DNA from: Athripsodes cinereus
Taxonomy: Eukaryota; Arthropoda; Insecta; Trichoptera; Leptoceridae
Direction of reading: 5' to 3'
DNA length: 64,000 bases
Assembly (NCBI GenBank): GCA_947579605.1
Contig: OX388327.1
Span: 9,783,122-9,847,121 of the forward strand
Both the position numbers and the translations under genes were made by a program. The notes below the pieces were generated by a model. The model made no database searches. It saw only the letters and a list, made by a program, of their open reading frames with translations, and had not been told where the DNA came from. Shown here one piece after another: positions 38,453-49,045 of the stretch (within the stretch, counting starts at the first letter, position 1; each line of letters opens with the position of its first letter).

Positions 38453-40001
38453 GTATGGCTTCCGTAAAAATAAAAATACTGAAATGGCCATTAACCATTT
38501 AATCAAATTTGTAAGACCAAAACCTAGATAAGGGAGAAAAATGTATTGGGATTTATCTAGATTTAGCTAAAGCATTCGATACTGTGTCACACAGATTATT
38601 GATGTGTAAATTGGAAATGATAGGAATCAGGGGCATAGTTTTGGAATTATTTAAAAGCTACCTGGAGAATAGAACTCAAGTGACCGAGGTGGGGGGCAAT
38701 CTTAGCAAGCCTAAAACTGTTTCATATGGTATTCCTCAGGGAAGCACATTGGGTCCACTACTGTTTATTATTTATGTAAATGGACTTTGTTTATTGAACG
38801 TGGGTGAAGTAGTGGCTTTTGCCGATGACACTGTGCTTCTTTTTAGAGGTGAAAACTGGGATAAAGTTTTTGAAAAGGCTAATAAGGGTATGGAGATTGT
38901 ATATGACTGGCTGTCAAAAAATCTACTCACATTAAATATAAGTAAAACTAAATATATGACTTACTCATTGAATGAAATGGGTCAGCCTAAAATCTCTCAT
39001 ACAATTACTTTATTAAGTAAGGACAAACTGAAAGTAGAACATGTGAATAGTATTGAAAGATGCGATTCAGTTAAGTACCTAGGTATCGTGATTGACAGGT
39101 TTCTAAGATGGGATGAATATTTGAAGATTCTTACAAAAAGAATAAGGAAAATCATTTTTATATTTTATAGGTTAAGAAGTTTCTTGGATAAAAAAGCTTG
39201 AGAATGGTTTACTTTGCTCTTGGACACTCAATACTGAAGTATGTATGGTGTGGAGGCGTGAGGTTCCGCATCATTTGTGCATGTGAATAAGGTGATGATT
39301 GTGCAGAAGGCAATTCTGAGAATAATGCACGGAGTAGGATTCAGGTATCACACGGAACCTTTACGAAGGCACTAAAGAATATTATGCCCAAGGAAATTGT
39401 ATCAGTTATGCGTTTTGATTAGGTACTATAATGAAATTCGTCAGCTCGCGGGTGCCCTGTGTAACTCACTGTAGCTGGTTTCTGCACTGTTTGGTTTGCG
39501 ACTGCGATTTCCCAAATTCCTCTTATCCTCCATTCCCCCGTTTTATAGTGATATTATTAGTGTTGTGGTTAATCAAACTAACATTGGAACAAGGACAGCC
39601 ATAAGTGCGGCACATAGAGTTCCTAGAATGTACATATACTGCTCTCGGACAGAAAGATAGTTCATACATATATAGCTCCTATGGTCTACCAAGAACTGTC
39701 AAAGATTGTGTCACGCTAGGGAAATTTAAAAGAGAGGTGTGTATGTGGATTATAAATGACTTGAATGAAGAAGAAACGGAACATATTTTGTTTGGGAGGC
39801 TTGTGTGAGAAATGAAGGATTTTGGAGTGAATGGAGAATTTCGTGAATGGCGGGGTTGCTTGTAAATGGACACGGTCTCAACACAGGATCAAAGATCCTA
39901 GTGAGACTGATAAGTGTTCATGATGGTAATAATTGAAATATCTAGATTGTTTATATGTATGTATGCTGTTATTTGTAATATTGTAATAAATAAAAAAAAA
40001 A

Positions 40002-40525
40002 TCGCAAGCAGGATAAATCAGGCAAAAATTGCTTTTAACAAAAAATCTAAAATATTGGAATTCCCAAATATTGATTTAAGCGTTAAGAAGAACCTTACTA
40101 AAGCGTTTGTCTGGAGCATTCTGCTAGGTTTATGTCAGCAAGACGTGTACCATCAACAAGAATGTAAGCAGACGATTGGTGGCTTTTGAGATGTGTTGCT
40201 ACAGACGCATGCTGAAGATCCATTGGTCAGATTATGTTGAAAATGAAGAAGTGTTAATCAGGGTAAGCGAAAGAAACTTGATTGGCTACATCAGGCACCC
40301 AGGCCTGCTCATCACTATCGTGAAGGGTATGACCGAATGCAGGAATGTTAGAGACCAACCAAGAGACACCTATATGGACCAAATGAAGAAGGGCATGAAC
40401 TTTCGTGGTCCATCCTCTGGACCTGTAGGACATGCGGACTTAGTGGCCACAAGGAAAAACTTTTTCGCCTTCAAAAACTTCTGTACTTTCTTTGGTAGCC
40501 TAATATCCCCTTCAAGTAACTAGAG
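40002..40525 (+). pseudogene. outer RTE-like LINE, right part
   Basis: Resumes the LINE broken at 32103: IASRINQAKIAFNKKSKIL, LSVKKNLTKAFVWSILLG, then in another frame FEMCCYRRMLKIHWSDYV, EEVLIRVSERNLIGYIRH. The R..W.D.V.N..VL.R......L...IR.. pattern is the C-terminal half of RTE-like ORF2. Frameshifts mark it as old. Confidence 0.7.
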
Positions 40526-40529
40526 ATAC

Positions 40530-41120
40530 TGCATAGAGAAGAAGGCATATTCCCATTTCTTCCCTTCCCTTTTTGCACCAAATTTTTTGGTGTACCTATG
40601 GCCGCTAAATCTAAAGTGCTCCCTCGGGGCAGCATTTCTCGCTTTAATGCGACATTAAATCCTGTTTGTGCATGTTTGTGTCGTTATGGAGATACATATC
40701 TCTAGGTACGGCACGAGGTATGTGGCGGGCGCTGCCCTTTTTTAAAAAAAGGACATGAACTGTGGCACATACGTAGAAATAAAGGGACCAGCAGAAAATA
40801 GGGAGGAGTGGAGAAAAAAAATCAAACAAGTTGCAGACCAATCCAATGAATTGTAACTCTCCGTACATATAAAGGAAATGCAACAGGTGAAGCTAAAGTT
40901 CAAGGGATTGTATCAATACATAACTAAAATGCGAAGCTCTTGTTGAAAAATAATTCCATGTACAGGAAACTGTAGATGCTTGCATACGATGATTAACAAT
41001 CAGAACGAAAGGTGAGGAGAATCTAAACCAAGAATTTATTCTTTTTTATTGTAACGAATTTTTTAAAATTTATTATCTAATTTCACGTTTTCAAATATTT
41101 CGTTTCCTAACTAATTTGAC
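40530..41120. other. no gene; LINE 3'-UTR scrap
   Basis: A GTTGCAGACCAATCCAATG stretch at about 40830 matches the 3' flank of the R4-like remnant at 5430, so this is probably the tail of a related LINE. Nothing else was recognised. Confidence 0.4.
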
Positions 41121-41126
41121 TCTAGG

Positions 41127-41206
41127 CTAGGCCGTGAGAGCCGCACTTACGGGGCCAAAGAGCCACATGCGGCTCCGGAGCCGCACTTTGCCGACCACTG
41201 GTCAAG
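41127..41206. mobile_element. hAT end fragment
   Basis: GAGCCGCACTT..GAGCCACATGCGGCTCCGG.., ending in CTTTGCCGACCACTGG. The CCACTG end and GCGGCTC-rich sub-terminal palindrome are typical of a hAT MITE right end; the left end was not identified. Confidence 0.5.
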
Positions 41207-41479
41207 GGGATCAGATAACTCAATCACTAAATAATAGTAAAACTTGAACCATTGTATTTTTTTCCATTGGCAATCGACCATTCCACAGAGTTCTTATTCA
41301 GATTCATTCTTGTTTTTTTTATTCAGTTAATTATTCTTTGATATTTCACGTTATACACGAAATGATAAATTTTTTTTTTTTTTTTTTTTTTTTCCTTCAT
41401 TTATGGCATAGCATCCTACGAGGATGATTTGTGCCAAAAACAGTCTCAAGGTATAGTTAAATAGTCAAGAAGATAGTCA

Positions 41480-43345
41480 TCACAGAATAATAAAATTGGC
41501 TTTCATTGATTTGAGAAGGGACAAATGGATTGATTCGGATGTCATACTCAGCAATGATTCAATATTCAAAGGAAATTGGCAATCGTTCTGAAGAGCATCA
41601 ACGAAAATATCATATGCATCCCTGATAGGGCACCCCAGGAAAACATGGTCAAGCGTCTCCTCGTCCAGGCCGCACTCGCAGTATGGGCTTTCAACAAGTT
41701 GGATTTTAAAAAGATGAGCGTCCAGTCTACAGTGTCCAAATCGCATTCGACATATGGCAGTAATTTCAGATCTGTTGAATTTCGATTTGTGGAACCAAGG
41801 TTTTCTTGCGATTTGGACCTGGATCGACCTATATCTTTTTCCTTTTATGAGTGATACGTCCATCCACAATTCACTCCACCTTTTACGAGCATCAGCTTCT
41901 ATGGTTCGCTTTATGTCATCGTCTGGAAGGATGAAATCTTCCATCGTTGTTCCGAGGGTGCAAGCAGTTTTAGCCAATTCATCGACAGATTCGTTGTGGC
42001 GGATACCACAATGTGCCGGAATCCATGCGATAATGGTATCTTGATTGGATAAGGATCGATAGTACATAAGGTTTCTAATGCGCATAATATTCGGATTATC
42101 ACTGAGAGTCGAAGAAGGGGACATAAGAGTTTGAACAAGAGACAGAGAGTCAGTAAAAATGACGCATTTCATGATATTATGCGTATTTGATAGACACAAG
42201 GCTTCAATTATTGCAGCGCATTCCGCCGTGAAAACTGATTTAGATGTCAATTTCAATTGAGAGGAAATATTTAGAGAAGGTATGAGGGCTGCAGCTCCAG
42301 TGCTTTCACTTGCAGAAAGCTTTGAACCATCTGTAAATATCGTTACGTGATTAGGCCACTTGTCGGCCACTATGGAAAGAAAATTTCGATTCATGCATTC
42401 TTCAGATAATTTAGTATATTTGTTCAATCCTATGTTATCAATCACATTAGGCATAAATTGTAGAAGTTCAAATGCGGAATCGTAAAAAGGTGAAGGGAAC
42501 GGAAACTGTTTTATGTTGAATGAAACATTATATTTATTTATACTATTGCATAGGTGAGGAATAGGCTTATTAGACCAGTATCTGTTTGTTTCGTAGAGAG
42601 TTTTCAGAATATGAAGGCTTTTCAGAAGAGGATGATTGGAGTATTTAAGTCTTTTTAGAATAAAAGTGTCTGATAAGTATTGTCTTCTGAGTGGAAGTGG
42701 CATATCCACGCACTCTACTTGAAGCGAGTTAATAGGAGTGGACTGCATGGCTCCGACTATTAGTCTGAGGGATTTGGATTGAATTCTCTCCAACTTAGTT
42801 TCCAAATATTTCGGAAGTGGGCAAAAGAGGAAGCTCGCGTAATCCAAGTGACAACGAACAAGTGCATTGTAAATATTCTTCATAGAGGTGGGATGACTAC
42901 CCCAAGATACACCAGTGATCGCCCTCAGTAAATTTATAGAGTTCTCGCATTTTTCTGCAACATGGTTAATTTGGGATCTCCAACATAGTTTTCGTTCCAT
43001 ATGTAGACCCAAAAATTTGAGTTCATTCACTTGGGGGATTGGTGTTCCATCCACATCAAGGGAAACGGAGGGAATGTTGTGTTTTCTTGAAAATAGAATA
43101 GATTTGGATTTGGAAGCAGAAATACAGAAAGAATTTTTATTCATCCAATTGTTAATGTTCTCCAAAGCTGTTTGTATTAGAGCAACTGCACTATCGATAT
43201 TTTTGTTTGCTGCATAGAGGGCCAGATCGTCTGCGTATTGAATTATTTTAACGCCACTAGGAAGGACTTGATCCAAGTCAGAGCAATAAATATTAAAAAG
43301 CACTGGGCTTAAAACAGAACCTTGCGGGAGACCCTTCCATACTTT
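41480..43345 (-). CDS. I-like LINE ORF2, reverse transcriptase C-half and RNase H
   Basis: Open from about 43345 (ILNSRKVWKGLPQGSVLSPV; no ATG nearby, GTG at 43303) to a stop at 41480. It holds the RT motif GLPQGSVLSP, the catalytic IIQYADDLALY, thumb LKFLGLHMERKLCWRSQI, then RNase H (FTDGSKLSASESTG, FTAECAAIIEAL, FTDSLSLVQTL, IPAHCGIRHNESVDELAK) and a final CECGLDEETLDHVFLGC zinc motif. RT motifs 1-4, including the first catalytic aspartate block, are missing, and the frame is shifted relative to the endonuclease half. Without an upstream start it is unlikely to be translated as is. Confidence 0.88.
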   Translation of the reverse strand, partial: KVWKGLPQGSVLSPVLFNIYCSDLDQVLPSGVKIIQYADDLALYAANKNIDSAVALIQTALENINNWMNKNSFCISASKSKSILFSRKHNIPSVSLDVDGTPIPQVNELKFLGLHMERKLCWRSQINHVAEKCENSINLLRAITGVSWGSHPTSMKNIYNALVRCHLDYASFLFCPLPKYLETKLERIQSKSLRLIVGAMQSTPINSLQVECVDMPLPLRRQYLSDTFILKRLKYSNHPLLKSLHILKTLYETNRYWSNKPIPHLCNSINKYNVSFNIKQFPFPSPFYDSAFELLQFMPNVIDNIGLNKYTKLSEECMNRNFLSIVADKWPNHVTIFTDGSKLSASESTGAAALIPSLNISSQLKLTSKSVFTAECAAIIEALCLSNTHNIMKCVIFTDSLSLVQTLMSPSSTLSDNPNIMRIRNLMYYRSLSNQDTIIAWIPAHCGIRHNESVDELAKTACTLGTTMEDFILPDDDIKRTIEADARKRWSELWMDVSLIKGKRYRSIQVQIARKPWFHKSKFNRSEITAICRMRFGHCRLDAHLFKIQLVESPYCECGLDEETLDHVFLGCPIRDAYDIFVDALQNDCQFPLNIESLLSMTSESIHLSLLKSMKANFIIL

Positions 43346-43353
43346 TCTACTAT

Positions 43354-44757
43354 TTAAAATATTTCGTTTAGAAATCCAAGAAAGATATCAAGAAAATGCT
43401 TTGGGAATTTTTGGAAAAATGTGTAAGGTATTTTATCAGTACCAGGAGAACTATTAGGTTTTAACAAGTGAAGGCAAGTTTGAAGCTCGTTGAGTGAGAA
43501 TGGAGAAGTTAAATTATCGGTGTTATTATTTGGTATTGACACAATAGGTGGGTCTTTGACAGGGACGTGAGAAGGGGCCAATTTATCAACAAAGTTTGGA
43601 AGCCATGCTGATCTAGATCCGCATACTTTAGGAGGAATTAGAGATCCTTTGAATCTCCTGATCATCTGCCATACGATTGTTGAAGGTGTATGGGGAGATA
43701 AATTGGAACAAAAGGTCTGCCATCCTTTGCGCTTCTTCTGTCTTAATACTTTTTTAACTTTGGCTTGTATGGCTTTAGCTTGGAGGAAGGTGTGCATGCT
43801 AAAATTTTTTCGTAATTGATGCATAGCTTGTCTTCTCTCGTTTATCAGATTAGAACATTCATCATCCCACCAGGGAGCATTTTTTGCTCGCTTGTGGTTA
43901 GTTTTAAGAGGCATACTACTGTCTGCCGCTTTATATATTTCGTCTGTTATATATTTGTACTTAGTATCTATACAATTCGATTGAGATAAACGAGATTCAA
44001 GAGTTGATGAACATAAATCCAGCTTTTTCTGGTAAACATCCCAGTTAGCCTTACGGGTGTTATAAAGAATTCTTGTGATTGGGATGTTCCTTATTGGTTT
44101 TGTGAGTAGAGTCATAAATATTGGATAGTGATCGCTTGAACAAGCGTCTTCCGAAATACGCCAGACGATAGAGGGGAATAAATCACTTGTGCATATACTC
44201 AAATCAATAGCACTGAGGTTTTGGGATGGAGAGGTTATTCTAGTAGGCGAACCATCGTTTATGATGCACAAATTGTGTTTATCCAAAAAGGAGAGGACAC
44301 AATTTCCAGATCTGTCTGTTATTGAGCATCCCCAAGATGAGGAGTGGGCATTGAGATCTCCTAGAATCAGGAAACTAGATGGGAGGAGAGGAATGATAGA
44401 ATCGAAATAGGAGATGTCGAAGCCAGAATTTGGGGGAATATATACAGATACGAAGCCAATGTCGTTAATTTTGACTGCTACTATTTCCAGAAAAGGATTG
44501 TGAGGAAGTGATATAATAGAAAAGGGAATTGAGCTGTTGATAATCACAGCAGCACCGCCACCGCGACCCACAGAACGATCTGCCCTTATACAGCTATATC
44601 CTGGGATTTTAAAGGTATAATGTGGTTGTAACCAAGTCTCACTTATTGCAGCTAAGTCTATGGAATTTTGGTTTAATAATGTGATTATTTCATGTTTATT
44701 AGAGACTGCGCTACGAGCATTCCATTGCAGAAGGTTAACTGGTGTCTGATTACTCAT
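43354..44757 (-). CDS. I-like LINE ORF2, apurinic endonuclease half
   Basis: 467 codons. An AP-type endonuclease with NLLQWNARSAVSNKHEI, AAISETWLQP, SFLILGDLNAHSSSWG and CSSDHYPIF, i.e. the N, E, D-x-N and SDH catalytic blocks. It ends shortly after SSPGTDKIPYTFFQKFPKHF at the RT fingers, where the deletion begins. Its ATG overlaps the ORF1 stop in ATGAGTAA (44757-44750), so ORF2 is probably translated by stop-restart coupling. Confidence 0.9.
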   Translation of the reverse strand: MSNQTPVNLLQWNARSAVSNKHEIITLLNQNSIDLAAISETWLQPHYTFKIPGYSCIRADRSVGRGGGAAVIINSSIPFSIISLPHNPFLEIVAVKINDIGFVSVYIPPNSGFDISYFDSIIPLLPSSFLILGDLNAHSSSWGCSITDRSGNCVLSFLDKHNLCIINDGSPTRITSPSQNLSAIDLSICTSDLFPSIVWRISEDACSSDHYPIFMTLLTKPIRNIPITRILYNTRKANWDVYQKKLDLCSSTLESRLSQSNCIDTKYKYITDEIYKAADSSMPLKTNHKRAKNAPWWDDECSNLINERRQAMHQLRKNFSMHTFLQAKAIQAKVKKVLRQKKRKGWQTFCSNLSPHTPSTIVWQMIRRFKGSLIPPKVCGSRSAWLPNFVDKLAPSHVPVKDPPIVSIPNNNTDNLTSPFSLNELQTCLHLLKPNSSPGTDKIPYTFFQKFPKHFLDIFLGFLNEIF

Positions 44758-46081
44758 TGCCGTTATTGTTTGAAATTAAATTTAATAAATTCGTTAAGGA
44801 AGGAAAAATTTCTGTATTCAGTGTATTCTCAGAGTTGGATATCAGCATTGTTAATATTTGGACGAGCAAATTTATAATAATATGGGGTTCAGTACTTGTT
44901 GGAGTATTTTTGGTAGAAGAAAGAGTAGGTGGGGTTGAAGATGAGATTGAAGATGAGCTTGCATTCAAAGCACAACCATTTTGGGGATTCGATGGTTGTC
45001 CGTTTGTATAAGATAGAAGGCCATCGATCATCTTTTTGTCTAAGTTTTGCTTAAACGCAGAAGGCCGAGGGGTAGTTGTAGTTTTAGTGTCAGCTGAAGC
45101 TACTTTTGTGGAATTTCTTGTCACATTGCTATACAAGTTACTGCGTTTTGGGATTATTTTTGCTGCGTAAGAGAAGGAGACATTTTCATCAGCCATGGTC
45201 TTCTTTATTTCTTTTTGTCGGAGAAATTCTGGACACGAATTGCTGGTGGCTACATGAGAACCTTTGCAGTTAACGCAGTTTGGTGTAGATTCTTTTAAAG
45301 GACAATCTGTTTCTAAATGAGTATTACCACACCTTGCACATCTGGCGGTCGATGTACATCTAGCCTTAGTATGTCCATACCTCAGGCAATTGTGGCACAT
45401 GTAGCTTGGGTATATGTACTGTTCAACTCTCAAAGAATTGTAAAACAAAAAGACGCGCTCTGGCAAAGATTGACCCTCAAACGTTAATAAGATCGTTGTG
45501 GAAGGTTTCCATTCTGACGAGTCAGAGGTAGTGACTTTTCGGTTGAGTCTACGCAGTTTGACAACTTTGCCAAAAGGAGAAGGTACAACGATGTTTTGCA
45601 AAATATCCTCATCTGTAAGTTCAAGACGGACACCGCGGACGATACCTAGTTTGTGTAGCTTATAGTTTGGAATAAATGCTTTTAAGTGATTTTCAGTGAT
45701 GATCTTATTCGATAGAAAGTTATTTGCATTCTGTGGGGAGTTGAAGGTAATGACGATTTTCGTTCTACTATCTGAACGCACGCCTCCGGGAACAATGCCG
45801 GTTATATTTCCCTTCGCGCATATTTCCCCGATAAACATGGGATGAATAGGTTTGCCGCCCATCTCATTCTCTACTACTACTAGGTATGGAGACTGAGACG
45901 TAATAGAATACATATTGGAAGAGTTTGAATTGGTTTTGTTGGTCGCAGAATGCAGGGAGATATCATCTAAAGATAATGGCTTATTTTTGGAATCTTCAGC
46001 GAGATTACAGGCATCGATCGATTCAAATCTTCCGCGTTTTCGGTTAACACCCCCGGTGTCCGGGGGCTCTGTTTCATTCAT
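44750..46081 (-). CDS. I-like LINE ORF1, Gag-like RNA-binding protein
   Basis: 443 codons, intact. The N-terminus is polar (MNETEPPDTGGVNRKRGRFE). An RRM-like middle, about residues 80-220, contains KIVITFNSPQNANNFL. Three zinc knuckles follow: CHNCLRYGHTKARC (229-242), CARCGNTHLETDC (248-260) and CVNCKGSHVATSNSC (269-283). A Ser/Thr/Pro-rich tail follows. This is the nucleocapsid-like protein that packages LINE RNA; it overlaps ORF2 by 8 bases. Confidence 0.92.
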   Translation of the reverse strand: MNETEPPDTGGVNRKRGRFESIDACNLAEDSKNKPLSLDDISLHSATNKTNSNSSNMYSITSQSPYLVVVENEMGGKPIHPMFIGEICAKGNITGIVPGGVRSDSRTKIVITFNSPQNANNFLSNKIITENHLKAFIPNYKLHKLGIVRGVRLELTDEDILQNIVVPSPFGKVVKLRRLNRKVTTSDSSEWKPSTTILLTFEGQSLPERVFLFYNSLRVEQYIYPSYMCHNCLRYGHTKARCTSTARCARCGNTHLETDCPLKESTPNCVNCKGSHVATSNSCPEFLRQKEIKKTMADENVSFSYAAKIIPKRSNLYSNVTRNSTKVASADTKTTTTPRPSAFKQNLDKKMIDGLLSYTNGQPSNPQNGCALNASSSSISSSTPPTLSSTKNTPTSTEPHIIINLLVQILTMLISNSENTLNTEIFPSLTNLLNLISNNNGNE

Positions 46082-46544
46082 CCTTAATAGTTTATTTTAA
46101 CTCAGTGTATAAAACGATAATATAAGAAAAGAAAAAATCCAGAGAAAAATCAAACAGAATTTGCAATCAAAATGCAAAAATAACAAAAAATATAAAAATT
46201 ATGTATATCGTACAAATTTTATTGAATCTGTTTGACCGCACCGCGGTTCAATGACCTCTAAATAGGCGAACGCAGGCGCTCGCCGCTCTCGGTTGGTAAA
46301 CAAACAATTATATTTCACGATATAAATGAAAAAATAAACAAAATAAGTTTATTAATAATAATTAAGCACGGAACTCGTACTGTTAGTATAGTTAGTACTA
46401 AGAAGAAAAGAAAAGAAGAAAAAAATATGTTAAACTTATGTTAGTTTCAAAGTAATTATGTTATTATAATAAATCAAAATTTTATCTGAATGTTGTATCG
46501 TCGACACGTCCGCCTTCCAGAGTGCTCCCACGAAATGATAAATC

Positions 46545-47600
46545 ATACATGAAATAATTTTGAATAAAAATTTACATTCCAAAAGAGGCGTACGATGGAG
46601 GTTTTCCCCTTCTGATTATATCATAGAATAATAATTCTTTCTTTACACTATATCAAAAAATTTCACGTGTTTTGTATTAAATAGTAAGCAGCATGCAGAT
46701 AATTTCTGTAGAACGTTTAGTTTTAAATATTTGATGACGCAGTGTCAAATGATTTATTACCATGTTTTTCTTTACTTTAATTAGTAATAAATACAGGATG
46801 TTTGGAAGAAAGAGTGAAAAAACAGATATGGTATAGGGGAGCGTTTGGAAAATTTTCAGGCTTCTCAGTACGCAAACAGGTATCTCATTCTTTTAGAATG
46901 AAAAAAAAATTATACCTGTTTGCCATTGTAACAATCAGATCCAACAAAGTTTTACTGTCATCACAGACGTACATCTATTCTGAAATAATAAATATCTTTC
47001 CCAAATTCAAAAGGGCATTAAAAAAATAGGAACTTGCAAACTTCTGAGAAGGTGTCTCGTTCGGATATCGTACAGTGTGGATGTAATTTGTTAAGTAGCA
47101 TTCACATTGCTTCACAGGGTCAAACCTGTTCAGGGTCAAACCTGTTCATCGAAAGTGAACACGTCTGTTCACACTTGTTCATCCTATGCTTTCACTGCCA
47201 TGTTAACACTCTCACTCATGTTGTATGTAGTTTGACGTATTTTCGTATAAAAATAATTAAACAAATTCAAAAATGAAAAATAACACTTAAAATAAATTAA
47301 TATAGCTCTCGACTGTATAATAATTTTGTACATGATTCTGACATTCAATACAAATTCATGGAGAATTAAACAAATAATAAGATAAAACTTGTTTCATCAA
47401 AATTATGACGAGTGGTAATCTCTTTCGTTCGTCTGAAACACCTGTTCACACCTGTTCATCTTGGAGGATCATCCGGAGTGATCACTGAAAGTGAACAAAT
47501 GTGAACGCCCCTTTACCTGCGCATTCACTATATTGTTTCACATTCACAATACCGGTCCCTCCCATACAACTCAATAAAAACGTAAGTTAGCGAAGTCCAA
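46545..47600. other. no gene recognised
   Basis: AT-rich. A CAGGGTCAAACCTGTT doublet lies at about 47115-47150, and GTTCAC/GTGAAC repeats at 47150-47190 and 47445-47510 hint at an old palindromic element, but the ends could not be fixed. Confidence 0.4.
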
Positions 47601-47604
47601 AATA

Positions 47605-47730
47605 GATTAGACATTCTGGATGGGAAGCATACCTCATCAGTGAATTGAAGGCGTTTTAATAACACCCGCCTTTTACAGGGCACTTGAAAACTTACAGTAA
47701 AGAGTGGGACGTCTATTCTTTACCGGGGAC
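47605..47730 (-). mobile_element. LINE/SINE 3'-tail family X, minus copy
   Basis: Minus strand GTAAGTTTTCAAGTGCCCTG, TAAAAGGCGGGTGTT and GATGAGGTATGCTTCCCATC match the order seen in plus copies at 53360-53605 and 56480-56690. Confidence 0.6.
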
Positions 47731-48474
47731 TTCATGGAATATAAATCTGATACGTTGATAAATAAAAAAGTTTTAATGATAAACAGGTAATAATATTTAG
47801 GAATTTCACTTTTCGCGAATTCTGACAATGCGAAGATAAAAATAAGTTCATGTTTGGGTTGCATTTGAAAATATACGAAAAGAGATTAAGTTTTTCTTAA
47901 CTTCATGAAACTTTTCTTAATTGTTTTGTTTTAGATTATATCTAGCATGTGTTAACAGTAGATGTATCTACAAAACATAAAAAAATGGCTCTCGGAGTCC
48001 ATATTATTTTAAAGTCCCTTAATGAGATAAGATTTTTTTAATAAGTACCTATACATCTGTGACAAAAGTAAAATTAATTTGGAGCTGATCCATCCCATCA
48101 TGACAAAACTATTCCAAGTGGACCCCTCTATAAATCTTATCAGTTTGTTTAACGCTCTGCCAAACACCCTGTATTTTTTTTTTATAACACGTGTAGACAA
48201 TTCACACAGACCGAGCTAGTCCCAAATTAAGATATGAATCTTGTATTATGGGTACTAACACGGCGATACACGTATACAATGCACTAAACACATATACATG
48301 TAACACCCAGACCCAGGACAATCTGAAATGTTTGTCTGCGTATGTTTACACTGACACAATAAAAATCTACATACTTCATTATTTACGACGCCGTTTCCCT
48401 TGGAGAGTAGGAAGAGATGAATAATTTAAGTACCTATAGTTATGGCCTTAGTACATTTATAGTCTTAAAAGGGT

Positions 48475-48715
48475 ACCCTTAGAATAGTTTAAAATAGTCT
48501 TTATTCTAAGAGCCACAAAAACTCATATAGGTAATATTGTAATGGTGATGATAAAAGATGATTTGTTTGGTGCCCTTTAACGAAGTATAGGCGCGGGAAG
48601 CTCTATAATTGGAAGAATGATGTCTTCAGTTTTCCCTTGAATGTCAATGGCTTAGATTGCTTCACGCATGTGTGTGTTGATCATATTGATGTGTAAAATT
48701 ATTCATTAAAATATC
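48475..48715. repeat. dispersed repeat Y, copy 1
   Basis: Starts with a small palindrome (CTTAGAATAG..CTATTCTAAG-like), then GCCCTTTAACGAAGTATAGG and CGCGGGAAGCTCTAT. A second copy, about 80-85% similar by eye, lies at 63180-63395. No protein frame is conserved between copies, so a transposon end is more likely than an exon. Confidence 0.65.
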
Positions 48716-48784
48716 GCTAGTTTTGTTTACATTTACTAAAAATTTAAACTTCTACCGCTTCGTCGCCGAATTTTCGACTCTCAA

Positions 48785-49045
48785 CTTTCGGGCACATTTC
48801 AAGAAGAGAGCATGACAACCTGGAAAAAGTAATTATGACTGGGGTTGTAGAAGGGAGGAGGGAAAGGGGCTGAGTTCCAATAAGATGGAGCGACCAAATT
48901 AAGGAGGCCACACAGAGCTCACTTCACAGGGCCTTACACATGGCGGAGGATCGCTCAACATGGAGACAGATGGTTTACAGAACGAGGCATGATGGTCACG
49001 ATCCTCAGGATTGAGGGACCGACAGAGAAGATGATGATGATAGGA
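48785..49045 (+). pseudogene. RTE-like LINE C-terminus
   Basis: Reads FGHISRREHDNLEKVIMTGV, then in the same frame VEGRRERG, a stop, VPIRWSDQIKEATQSSLHRA, AEDRSTWRQMVYRTRHDGH and DPQD with a stop. It is followed by GATGATGATGA. The GHI.RR...LE..IM.G.VEG.R.RG....RW.DQI pattern is an RTE-like LINE C-terminal region. One internal stop. Confidence 0.7.

Larger units (their letters stand above)
32104..39998 (+). mobile_element. CR1-like LINE with three nested insertions
   Basis: Inserted in an RTE-like LINE with likely target duplication AAATC (32099-32103 and 39999-40003) and a poly-A end. ORF1 pieces: 32104-32297 (INGCTMEGIIKRKI) and 32491-32867 (FVVFRGLVKGMTEENLNESL, zinc knuckle CYNCLLYGHTSKYC), split by a foldback MITE. 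Endonuclease part: 32938-33261 (IIIVGDINIDIL, TCLDHVFIRD), split by an LTR element; its N-terminal half is deleted. Reverse transcriptase: 36988-37622 (AKIIPIFKSGDRS, YRPISLLSTTSKLYE) and 38457-39201 (IYLDLAKAFDTVSHR, GIPQGSTLGPLLF, FADDTVLL), split by another LINE fragment. A 1-base slip in an A-run near 37597 breaks the frame before EIISLRQYGFRKNKN. The element is dead but every layer is readable. Confidence 0.85.
41371..46528 (-). mobile_element. I-group LINE, full length but with deleted RT core
   Basis: A 5158-bp element flanked by a perfect 15-bp duplication CACGAAATGATAAAT (41356-41370 and 46529-46543). The minus-strand order is: 5' UTR (46528-46082), ORF1 (46081-44750), ORF2 broken into 44757-43354 and 43345-41480, then a short 3' UTR and an A-tract of about 24. 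It has endonuclease, reverse transcriptase, RNase H and a terminal CCHC, the layout of I/R1/LOA-type LINEs. The perfect duplication and open frames mean it jumped recently. The deletion in the reverse transcriptase means it must have been copied by an intact relative, or lost the segment afterwards. Confidence 0.92.

Noticed and set aside
41480..43303. A 607-codon minus ORF as a host gene
   Set aside because: It contains YADD, RNase H and CCHC motifs of a LINE, and lies inside an element with a 15-bp target duplication.
46430..46528. An HDV-like ribozyme at the 5' end of the I-like LINE, as in some R2 and RTE elements
   Set aside because: The first bases (GGAGCACTCTGG..) have no downstream complement in the positions needed for P1 and P1.1.
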